Assembly (NCBI GenBank): GCA_017998495.1
Contig: JAGOCY010000150.1
Span: 1-5,019 of the forward strand
Direction of reading: 5' to 3'
DNA: 5,019 nt
DNA from: Corallincola sp.
GTDB lineage: Bacteria; Pseudomonadota; Gammaproteobacteria; Enterobacterales; Neiellaceae
The notes beneath the pieces are model-generated. The model ran no database searches, was not told the origin of the DNA, and saw only the letters and a program-made list of their open reading frames with translations. Made by a program: the position numbers and the translations under genes. Shown piece by piece: positions 1 through 5,019 of this stretch; position 1 is the first letter of the stretch; each line of letters begins with the position of its first letter.

Positions 1-1106
1 TCGTAAGACAGGGCCACATACATCATCGGCCGGATCACGATCTGGCCATTTACCACCACCGGCCGGTCCTGGATCTTGTGCATGCCCAGGATCGCGCTCT
101 GCGGCGGGTTGATGATCGGAGTCGACATCAGCGAGCCAAACACCCCACCGTTGGTGATGGTGAAGTTGCCGCCGGTCAGGTCATCGACGGTCAGCTTGCC
201 GTCACGGCCTTTAACCGCCAGATCCTTGATGGCCGTTTCAATCTCGGCCATCGACAGCTGGTCGGCATCGCGCAGCACCGGGGTCACCAGCCCACGCGGG
301 GTGGAGACGGCGATGCTGATATCGAAGTAGTTGTGATAGACGATGTCATCGCCATCGAGCGCGGCGTTCACTTCCGGGTAGCGCTTGAGCGCTTCGACCA
401 CCGCCTTGACGTAGAAGGACATGAAACCGAGACGCACGCCGTGCTTCTTCTCGAAGGTTTCACCGTATTTCTTGCGCAGTTCGTTGATCGGCGCCATGTC
501 CACCTCGTTGAAGGTAGTGAGCATGGCGGTGTTGTTCTTGGCTTCAAGCAGGCGCTCGGCAATGCGCTTGCGCAGACGGGTCATGGGCACCCGCTTCTCG
601 CTGCGCTCACCTGTCGCCACCACCGCAGTGGCCACCGCTGGCGCTTTGGCAGCCGCTGCCGGTGCGGCGGCGACCTTGGCCACATCTTCCTTGACCAGAC
701 GGCCATCGGGGCCTGAACCGGCGACGCCAGCCAGCTGGTCGGGAGTTACCCCCTGCTCGCCCATGGCGCGACGCACCGAGGGGGTGAGTACCGGCTCCGC
801 CGCCTTGGCGGCAGGAGCAGCGGCAGCTTCCACCGCCGCCGGCGCCGGAGCGCTGGCCGACGGCGCGGCGGCGCCACGCAGGCGACCAATCAGCTGCTCA
901 GCCAGCACGGTGCTGCCGACATCGTGGAGGATCTCTTCGAGGACGCCGTCTTCCGGTGCCACCACTTCCAGCACCACCTTGTCAGTTTCGACATCGACGA
1001 GGTTCTCGTCGCGGCGGACAAAGTCACCGGCCTTCTTGTGCCAAGCGGCGATAGTGGCGTCAGCAACTGATTCCGGCAGTACAGGCACTTTGATTTCAAT
1101 GCTCAT
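1..1106 (-). CDS. sucB: Dihydrolipoyllysine succinyltransferase, E2 of 2-oxoglutarate dehydrogenase (partial, 3' end missing)
   Basis: The first 368 codons are present; the frame leaves the left edge open. SucB forms the core of the 2-oxoglutarate dehydrogenase complex and transfers the succinyl group from its lipoyl arm to CoA. The lipoyl domain (about 1-77) has PESVADATIAAWHKKAGD and the lipoylation motif ETDKVVLEV with K43. An Ala/Pro-rich linker (about 78-105) leads to the peripheral-subunit-binding domain (about 106-145, TPSVRRAMGEQG ... GPDGRLVKEDV), then a second Ala-rich linker (about 146-165). The catalytic domain starts near EKRVPMTRLRKRIAERL (170-186) and includes NEVDM, STPRGLVTPVLRD (268-280) and GGNFTITNGGVFGSLMSTP (312-330). 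The visible part ends ALSY, exactly before the family's DHR catalytic histidine motif, so roughly 31 residues are missing by comparison with E. coli. SucB rather than pyruvate dehydrogenase E2 is indicated by the single lipoyl domain, near-identity to E. coli SucB in the core, and position after sucA. Confidence 0.98.
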   Translation of the reverse strand, partial: MSIEIKVPVLPESVADATIAAWHKKAGDFVRRDENLVDVETDKVVLEVVAPEDGVLEEILHDVGSTVLAEQLIGRLRGAAAPSASAPAPAAVEAAAAPAAKAAEPVLTPSVRRAMGEQGVTPDQLAGVAGSGPDGRLVKEDVAKVAAAPAAAAKAPAVATAVVATGERSEKRVPMTRLRKRIAERLLEAKNNTAMLTTFNEVDMAPINELRKKYGETFEKKHGVRLGFMSFYVKAVVEALKRYPEVNAALDGDDIVYHNYFDISIAVSTPRGLVTPVLRDADQLSMAEIETAIKDLAVKGRDGKLTVDDLTGGNFTITNGGVFGSLMSTPIINPPQSAILGMHKIQDRPVVVNGQIVIRPMMYVALSY

Positions 1107-1116
1107 CTGAGGCGTT

Positions 1117-1121
1117 CCCTC
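1117..1121 (-). promoter_or_regulatory. Ribosome binding site of sucB
   Basis: GAGGG on the coding strand lies 10 nt before the ATG at 1106. It is the best Shine-Dalgarno candidate in the 52-bp sucA-sucB gap and supports that start, which also matches the N-terminus of known SucB proteins. I see no credible promoter in this gap, so sucB is probably read from the sucA message. Confidence 0.65.
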
Positions 1122-1151
1122 TGGTCTTGCATGTAAGTTGGGTTATCTCGA

Positions 1152-1173
1152 GCCGCCTTCAATTGAAGGCGGC
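1152..1173 (-). repeat. Perfect 22-bp palindrome spanning the sucA stop codon
   Basis: The sequence GCCGCCTTC, then AATT, then GAAGGCGGC is its own exact reverse complement. As RNA it would fold into a 9-bp stem closed by a 4-nt loop. It covers the last three or so codons of sucA (Ala-Phe-Asn), the TGA stop and seven bases beyond, so a terminating ribosome would sit on it. The bases after it on the coding strand (TCGAGATAACCC) have no U-run, so it is not an intrinsic terminator. It ends 30 nt before the sucB Shine-Dalgarno. It could stabilise the message, tune re-initiation at sucB, or be a DNA-level site or dispersed repeat. The symmetry is certain; the function is unknown. Confidence 0.75.
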
Positions 1174-3951
1174 GTGAATCAGTTCCTGCTGCTGCTGCAG
1201 ATGAAGCGCTGCATAGCCACAGGCGGGCGCTGCCGAGGCAGCACGGCCGGCATACTTAAGGCTGGCGCCCTGGGGAATGGCCGCCCAGAAATGGTGCTGG
1301 CTGCAATACCAGGCCCCCTGGTTCTGCGGTTCTTCCTGACACCAGACAAAGTCACGAGCGTTGACAAAAGGCGCCAGCGCTTCGGCCACTTCCGCATGGG
1401 GGAAGGGGTAGAGCTGCTCGATGCGCAAGATGGCCACATCATCGATGCCATTCTTGCGGCGGTAATCCACCAGCTCGTAGTAGACCTTGCCGGAGCAGAA
1501 CACCACCCGCTTGACCTTGGCCGGGTCGATATTCTCGACCTCGCCAATGCAGTTCTGGAAGCAGCCACCGGAGAGTTCATCCAGGCTGGAGACCGCGGCC
1601 GGATGGCGCAGCAGCGATTTGGGCGACATCACCACCAACGGCCGGCGCATCGGCCGCATCACCTGGCGACGCAGCATATGGAACACCTGAGCCGGGGTGC
1701 TGGGCACACACACCTGCATGTTGTGATCGGCACACAGCTGCAGGAAGCGCTCCAAGCGCGCCGAGCTGTGCTCAGGCCCTTGGCCCTCGTAACCGTGCGG
1801 CAGCAGCATGACGAGGCCACAGAGGCGTCCCCACTTCTGCTCACCCGAGCTCAAGAACTGGTCGATCACCACCTGGGCACCGTTGGCAAAGTCACCGAAC
1901 TGCGCTTCCCAGATGGTCAGCCCTTCCGGCGACGCCGTGGCATAACCATATTCGAAGGCCAGTACCGCTTCTTCCGACAGCACCGAGTCATAGACATCAA
2001 AAGGTGCCTGATTCTCGGCCAGCTGACGCAGCGGGATATGGGTCGAGGCGGTCTTCTGATCATGGAGCACAGCATGACGGTGGAAGAAGGTACCACGCCC
2101 TGAGTCCTGACCGGTCAGGCGCACCCTGTAGCCATCCGCCACCAGCGTCGCATAGGCCAGGGTCTCGGCGGCGCCCCAGTCGAGCAGACGCTCGCCGCGC
2201 ATCATGGCCAGACGATCTTCATAGATCTTCTTGACCCGTGAATGGAGCACCACCCCTTCCGGCACTTCGCACATCTTCTCGCCGAGGGCGAGCAGGCGGC
2301 CGATGTTGAACGCGGTGTTATGAGCGGCATCCCAGTCCTGGCCAATATAGGCCGACCAGCTAACGGCACGGCTCTCCATCGGCCGCCACTCTTTGACCAC
2401 GCACTCGCCGCGATCAAGGGCATCGCGATAGTTGTTAACCAGCGTCTCGCCGCCATCGGCAGGCAGCACCTTCTCGGCCACCAGTCGCTCGGCGTAGAGC
2501 TGGCGGGCGGTCGGATGGTTGCGGATCTTCTGGTACATCAGCGGCTGGGTGGCGCCCGGCTCATCGGCCTCGTTATGGCCATGACGGCGGTAGCAGATGA
2601 GGTCGATCAACACATCACGCTTGAAGGTATTGCGGAAATCGAGCGCGATCTGGGCCACCAGCACCACCGCTTCCACATCATCAGCATTGACGTGGAAGAT
2701 CGGCGCATGGACCATCTTGGCGATGTCAGTGCAGTACTGGGTAGAGCGGGTGTCCTGCGGATTGGAGGTGGTAAAGCCGATCTGGTTGTTGACCACGATG
2801 CGCACTGTACCGCCCACGCCAAAGGCGCGGGTCTTGGACAGGTTAAAGGTCTCCTGCACTACCCCCTGGCCGGCGATGGCCGAGTCACCATGGATGGTGA
2901 TCGGCAGCACCTTGCTGCCATCAGTGCAGCCGATACGCTCCTGACGGGCTCGTACCGAGCCCATCACCACCGGATTGACGATCTCCAGGTGAGAGGGGTT
3001 GAAGGCCAGCGCCAGGTGGACATTGCCGCCCGGGGTGGCGAAATCGGAGGAGAAACCCATGTGGTATTTGACGTCGCCCGAACCCTGCGGGTGATCATCA
3101 TGCTTGCCGGCAAAGGCATCGAACAGGTCTGAGGGCTTCTTGCCAAGCACGTTGACCAGCACGTTCAAGCGGCCACGGTGGGCCATGCCGATCACCGCTT
3201 CCTTGGTGCCCTGCTCACCGGCGCGGCGGATCAGCTCCTTGAGCATCGGGATCAGGGCATCGCCCCCTTCCAGCGAGAAACGCTTGGCCCCCGGGAACTT
3301 GGTACCGAGATAGCGCTCCAGACCCTCGGCAGCGGTCAGGGCTTCGGCAAAGCGCAGCTTGTCTTCGGCGGTGTAGCTGCCCTTGGCCAGAATCGACTCA
3401 AGCCGCTGCTGCAGCCAGCGCTTCTCATCGGTGTTGGTCAGGTGCATGTACTCGGCGCCGATAGCGCCGCAATAGGTGCGCTTGAGGGCATCGACCAGCT
3501 GGCCGAGGACCATGGTTGGCTTGCCGATGGCGAAAGAACCGACGCTGAACTCACGGTGGAAATCTTCCGCCGTCAGTTCGTGAAAGGCTGGGTCCAGATC
3601 CGCCACCTGCTCCTGCTGCCACATGCCAAGCGGATCGAGCTCGGCGTGCTGGTGGCCACGGAAACGGTAGGCGTTGATCAGCTGCAGCACCCGCACCTGC
3701 TTGGTGTCGGGGCCGGCCGCTACCACGGTCCGGGTGCGCTGGCGGGCGACGGTGCGGAAGTGGTCGCGCACGCCACTGTGCGATTCCTCGCTGGCGCCGA
3801 CCTTGGGCAAGCCGTCAAAAATGGTACGCCACTGACCATCGACCGCAGCCGGATCGGCCAGGTACTGATCATAGAGATCTTCAATATAGGCAGCATGGGT
3901 AGCAGAGAGGTGCGAGGACTCAATCCACGCTTGCAAATGGCCGTTATGCAT
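1159..3951 (-). CDS. sucA: 2-oxoglutarate dehydrogenase E1 component
   Basis: Complete 930-residue protein, close to the 933 of E. coli SucA. It is the thiamine-diphosphate-dependent E1 that decarboxylates 2-oxoglutarate and reductively succinylates the lipoyl group of SucB in the cytoplasm. The N-terminal segment (about 1-50, with AYIEDLYDQYLADP and WRTIF) is the family's conserved region for binding E2. The central region has IGMAHRGRLNVL (H258), YHMGFSSD (H297), HGDSAIAGQG (354-363) and IVVNNQIGFTT (385-395), which form the active site and the cofactor pocket. The C-terminal half has GRGTFFHRHAVLH (618-630), WEAQFGDFANGAQVVIDQF (681-699), GYEGQGPEHSSARLERF (720-736) and CQEEPQNQGAWYCSQHHF (871-888). 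The frame is open throughout. The start at 3951 matches the family N-terminus (MHNGHLQAWIESSHLS); its Shine-Dalgarno is weak, only GAG seven nt upstream. The stop lies inside a perfect palindrome. sucB follows after 52 bp. Confidence 0.99.
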   Translation of the reverse strand: MHNGHLQAWIESSHLSATHAAYIEDLYDQYLADPAAVDGQWRTIFDGLPKVGASEESHSGVRDHFRTVARQRTRTVVAAGPDTKQVRVLQLINAYRFRGHQHAELDPLGMWQQEQVADLDPAFHELTAEDFHREFSVGSFAIGKPTMVLGQLVDALKRTYCGAIGAEYMHLTNTDEKRWLQQRLESILAKGSYTAEDKLRFAEALTAAEGLERYLGTKFPGAKRFSLEGGDALIPMLKELIRRAGEQGTKEAVIGMAHRGRLNVLVNVLGKKPSDLFDAFAGKHDDHPQGSGDVKYHMGFSSDFATPGGNVHLALAFNPSHLEIVNPVVMGSVRARQERIGCTDGSKVLPITIHGDSAIAGQGVVQETFNLSKTRAFGVGGTVRIVVNNQIGFTTSNPQDTRSTQYCTDIAKMVHAPIFHVNADDVEAVVLVAQIALDFRNTFKRDVLIDLICYRRHGHNEADEPGATQPLMYQKIRNHPTARQLYAERLVAEKVLPADGGETLVNNYRDALDRGECVVKEWRPMESRAVSWSAYIGQDWDAAHNTAFNIGRLLALGEKMCEVPEGVVLHSRVKKIYEDRLAMMRGERLLDWGAAETLAYATLVADGYRVRLTGQDSGRGTFFHRHAVLHDQKTASTHIPLRQLAENQAPFDVYDSVLSEEAVLAFEYGYATASPEGLTIWEAQFGDFANGAQVVIDQFLSSGEQKWGRLCGLVMLLPHGYEGQGPEHSSARLERFLQLCADHNMQVCVPSTPAQVFHMLRRQVMRPMRRPLVVMSPKSLLRHPAAVSSLDELSGGCFQNCIGEVENIDPAKVKRVVFCSGKVYYELVDYRRKNGIDDVAILRIEQLYPFPHAEVAEALAPFVNARDFVWCQEEPQNQGAWYCSQHHFWAAIPQGASLKYAGRAASAAPACGYAALHLQQQQELIHAAFN

Positions 3952-4074
3952 GATGATTCTCGAAATCCGCGTTGCTGGCGCCGAGCACGTACAAAATACG
4001 CCAAGTTCCCGTTTTCGCCACCCCGGCCGCCGCTAAATGTGCGGCCGGGCGGCCTCTTCCTGAGTGGTTGGGCG
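3952..4074 (-). other. sdhB-sucA intergenic region, possible weak internal promoter
   Basis: This 123-bp gap is the longest non-coding stretch in the window. Its sdhB-proximal half holds the GC-rich stem-loop. Its sucA-proximal half holds an AT-rich patch with a -10-like hexamer TATTTT (3998-3993, 4 of 6 matches to TATAAT), but the hexamer 17 nt upstream (GTGGCG) is a poor -35. In E. coli the same gap is known to carry a weak sucA promoter in addition to read-through from the sdh promoter, so an internal promoter is plausible by position. The sequence alone supports it only weakly. I see no clear operator, such as a CRP-type palindrome, and no small gene with a convincing start. Confidence 0.3.
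4017..4053 (-). repeat. GC-rich stem-loop in the sdhB-sucA intergenic region
   Basis: In the transcribed strand, the arms CCCGGCCGC (4049-4041) and GCGGCCGGG (4030-4022) are perfectly complementary around a 10-nt loop. Four further pairs outside them (GCCG with UGGC, one of them G-U) form if one G at 4021 is bulged, giving about 13 bp of very GC-rich stem. The hairpin begins about 20 nt after the sdhB stop. It is followed by GAAAACGGGAAC rather than a run of U, so it does not look like an intrinsic terminator, and the downstream sucA gene argues against full termination. Possible roles are protecting the 3' end of an sdh message, an RNase processing site, or partial attenuation between the sdh and suc parts of the operon. 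The fold is seen in the sequence; its role is inference. Confidence 0.65.
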
Positions 4075-4791
4075 TTACAGTGAACGCTTCACCAGCATCG
4101 ATTTGATCTCGCCGATCGCCTTGGTCGGGTTGAGCCCCTTCGGGCACACCTGAACACAGTTCATGATGCCATGGCAGCGGAATACGCTGTAGGCATCCGC
4201 CAGGCCATCCAGCCGCTCCTCACGCGCCGTGTCGCGGCTGTCCGCCAGGAAGCGGTAAGCCTGCAGCAGACCGGCCGGGCCCACGAACTTGTCCGGGTTC
4301 CACCAGAACGACGGACAGGAGGTGGAGCAACAGGCACAGAGGATGCACTCATAGAGGCCATCGATACGTGCCCGCTCTTCCGGCGACTGCAAAAACTCGC
4401 GCGCCGGCGGGATCTTGCTGTCGTTAATCAGGTACGGCTTGATGCGCTCGTAGTTGTCATAGAACTGGGTCATATCGACCACCAGATCGCGCACCACCGG
4501 CAACCCCGGCAACGGCCGGATCACCACCGTCTTACCGCCACCGAGCAGATCGGAGAGCGGGGTGATACAGGCCAAGCCGTTCTTGCCGTTCATGTTCAGG
4601 CCATCAGAACCGCACACCCCTTCACGGCAGCTGCGACGGAAGGCCAGGGTCGGGTCCTGCTCTTTCAGCAGGATCAACGCATCAAGCACCATCATGTCGC
4701 TGCCGTCGGCGATCTCCAGCTGCATCGACTGCATCTGCGGCTTCTGGTCCGTCTCCGGATTGAAGCGATAGACCGAGAAATTAACCAACAT
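4075..4791 (-). CDS. sdhB: Succinate dehydrogenase iron-sulfur subunit
   Basis: Complete 238-residue protein, the same length as E. coli SdhB. It carries electrons from the SdhA flavin through three iron-sulfur clusters to the quinone site next to the SdhC/SdhD membrane anchor. The N-terminal ferredoxin-like domain holds the [2Fe-2S] ligand set C55, C60, D63 and C75 (motif SCREGVCGSDG then GLAC). The C-terminal domain holds C149, C152, C155 and C216 for the [4Fe-4S] cluster (CILCACCSTSCP and the later CP) and C159, C206 and C212 for the [3Fe-4S] cluster. W164 and H207, which contribute to the quinone site in the E. coli enzyme, are also present, as is the adjoining SFWWNPDKFVGPAGL stretch. 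All ligands are intact. The start is set by the near-match to the E. coli N-terminus and by the GGGGGTGA site just upstream. It lies between sdhA (13-bp gap) and sucA (123-bp gap), all in one direction. Confidence 0.99.
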   Translation of the reverse strand: MLVNFSVYRFNPETDQKPQMQSMQLEIADGSDMMVLDALILLKEQDPTLAFRRSCREGVCGSDGLNMNGKNGLACITPLSDLLGGGKTVVIRPLPGLPVVRDLVVDMTQFYDNYERIKPYLINDSKIPPAREFLQSPEERARIDGLYECILCACCSTSCPSFWWNPDKFVGPAGLLQAYRFLADSRDTAREERLDGLADAYSVFRCHGIMNCVQVCPKGLNPTKAIGEIKSMLVKRSL

Positions 4792-4804
4792 CGCTCACCC
4801 CCGA
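4792..4804 (-). promoter_or_regulatory. Ribosome binding site of sdhB in the sdhA-sdhB gap
   Basis: The 13-bp gap between the sdhA stop and the sdhB ATG reads TCGGGGGTGAGCG on the coding strand. Its GGGGGTGA run is a purine-rich Shine-Dalgarno candidate ending 3 nt before the ATG, with the G-run about 6 nt away. It supports the ATG at 4791 as the sdhB start. The gap is too short for an independent promoter, so translation of sdhB probably depends on the sdhA message. Confidence 0.7.
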
Positions 4805-5019
4805 TCAGTAAGTACGGGCTTTCGGCGGAAACGCCGGCCGCAGCTTCGGTGACATATTGACCTCGCGTTTGACCATCTCGTCGGTCTGCGGGTCATAGAT
4901 CGAGTGGCACAGCCAGTTCTGGTCATCACGCTCCGGGAAGTCTTCGCGGCTGTGAGCGCCACGGCTCTCGGTGCGGAAGTTGGCCGCCAGCGCCGAGGCG
5001 TAAGCGGTCTCCATCAGGT
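4805..5019 (-). CDS. sdhA: Succinate dehydrogenase flavoprotein subunit, C-terminal end (partial)
   Basis: Only the last 70 codons plus the TGA stop are present; the reading frame runs off the right edge, so the first ATG in this frame (codon ending at 5014) is an internal methionine, not a start. The peptide contains the conserved [11 protein letters not shown] segment followed by DFPERDD and NWLCHS, and ends [14 protein letters not shown]. These are hallmarks of the C-terminal domain of the succinate dehydrogenase/fumarate reductase flavoprotein family, and the last residues closely match E. coli SdhA. The protein oxidises succinate to fumarate with covalently bound FAD on the cytoplasmic face of the inner membrane and passes electrons to SdhB. 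The FAD-attachment histidine and main active-site residues lie outside the window. The stop is 13 bp before the sdhB start, which indicates one transcript. Choice of SdhA over FrdA rests on the tail sequence and the sdhB/suc neighbours. Confidence 0.96.
   Translation of the reverse strand, partial: LMETAYASALAANFRTESRGAHSREDFPERDDQNWLCHSIYDPQTDEMVKREVNMSPKLRPAFPPKARTY

Noticed and set aside
78..716. Plus-strand open frame of 212 codons, and one at 421-1110, opposite sucB
   Set aside because: Antisense to intact sucB codons; the Ala/Ser/Arg-rich translation mirrors the Ala-rich linkers of SucB and has no family features.
1138..2103. Long plus-strand open frame of 321 codons opposite sucA, with others of about 300 codons at 2242-3132 and 3178-4083
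   Set aside because: They lie wholly or mainly antisense to a complete, clearly recognised sucA, show no recognisable domain and are rich in His, Arg and Gly as expected from reading GC-rich codons backwards. They are shadows of codon bias.
3973..3987. Near-palindrome TGCTGGCGCCGAGCA upstream of sucA, considered as an operator
   Set aside because: It is short, has an unpaired base in one arm, and the GGCGCC core is common in GC-rich DNA; it matches no regulator site I can name.
4017..4053. Intrinsic transcription terminator after sdhB
   Set aside because: The stem is strong but no U-run follows it on the transcribed strand (GAAAACGG), and the operon continues into sucA. I kept it as a stem-loop of unknown role.
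3944..4147. Minus-strand frame of 67 codons from inside sdhB, across the gap, ending just inside sucA, considered as a leader peptide coupled to sucA
   Set aside because: It starts with GTG inside conserved sdhB codons, has no evident ribosome binding site, and overlaps the sucA start only because the gap happens to lack stops in that frame.
4171..4860. Plus-strand open frame of 229 codons opposite sdhB and the end of sdhA
   Set aside because: It crosses two well-conserved genes on the other strand and its translation has no recognisable motif; it is a GC-bias shadow.
4805..5014. Separate small gene of 69 codons starting at the ATG at 5014
   Set aside because: The frame stays open to the window edge and the peptide is the C-terminus of SdhA; the ATG is internal.

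Overview
This window carries part of a tricarboxylic acid cycle operon read from the minus strand, so the genes run right to left: end of sdhA (succinate dehydrogenase flavoprotein), complete sdhB (iron-sulfur subunit), complete sucA (2-oxoglutarate dehydrogenase E1), and most of sucB (dihydrolipoyl succinyltransferase E2). Both end genes are cut by the window edges. No insertion sequence, CRISPR array, tRNA, rRNA, phage gene or other accessory gene is visible, and nothing suggests recent horizontal transfer.

The linked order sdhA-sdhB-sucA-sucB is the arrangement known from enteric and related Gammaproteobacteria (sdhCDAB-sucABCD). The proteins closely resemble the Escherichia coli ones in length and motifs, but base composition is clearly higher in G+C (about 60 percent by eye). 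This suggests a GC-rich gammaproteobacterium, possibly of the Aeromonadales. That placement is inference and could be wrong at order level.

Layout from transcription start side to end: 5019-4805, last 70 codons of sdhA; 13-bp gap with a strong Shine-Dalgarno; 4791-4075, sdhB; 123-bp gap with a large GC-rich stem-loop and an AT-rich patch; 3951-1159, sucA; 52-bp gap whose upstream edge is a perfect 22-bp palindrome over the sucA stop codon; 1106-1, the first 368 codons of sucB. There is no gene-free stretch above 300 bases.

Functionally, SdhA and SdhB form the soluble part of respiratory complex II (succinate to fumarate, electrons to quinone). SucA and SucB, with lipoamide dehydrogenase encoded elsewhere, convert 2-oxoglutarate to succinyl-CoA. 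All cofactor and catalytic motifs that fall inside the window are intact. The only features beyond ordinary coding sequence are the two intergenic hairpins. I do not see an undescribed biological system here.
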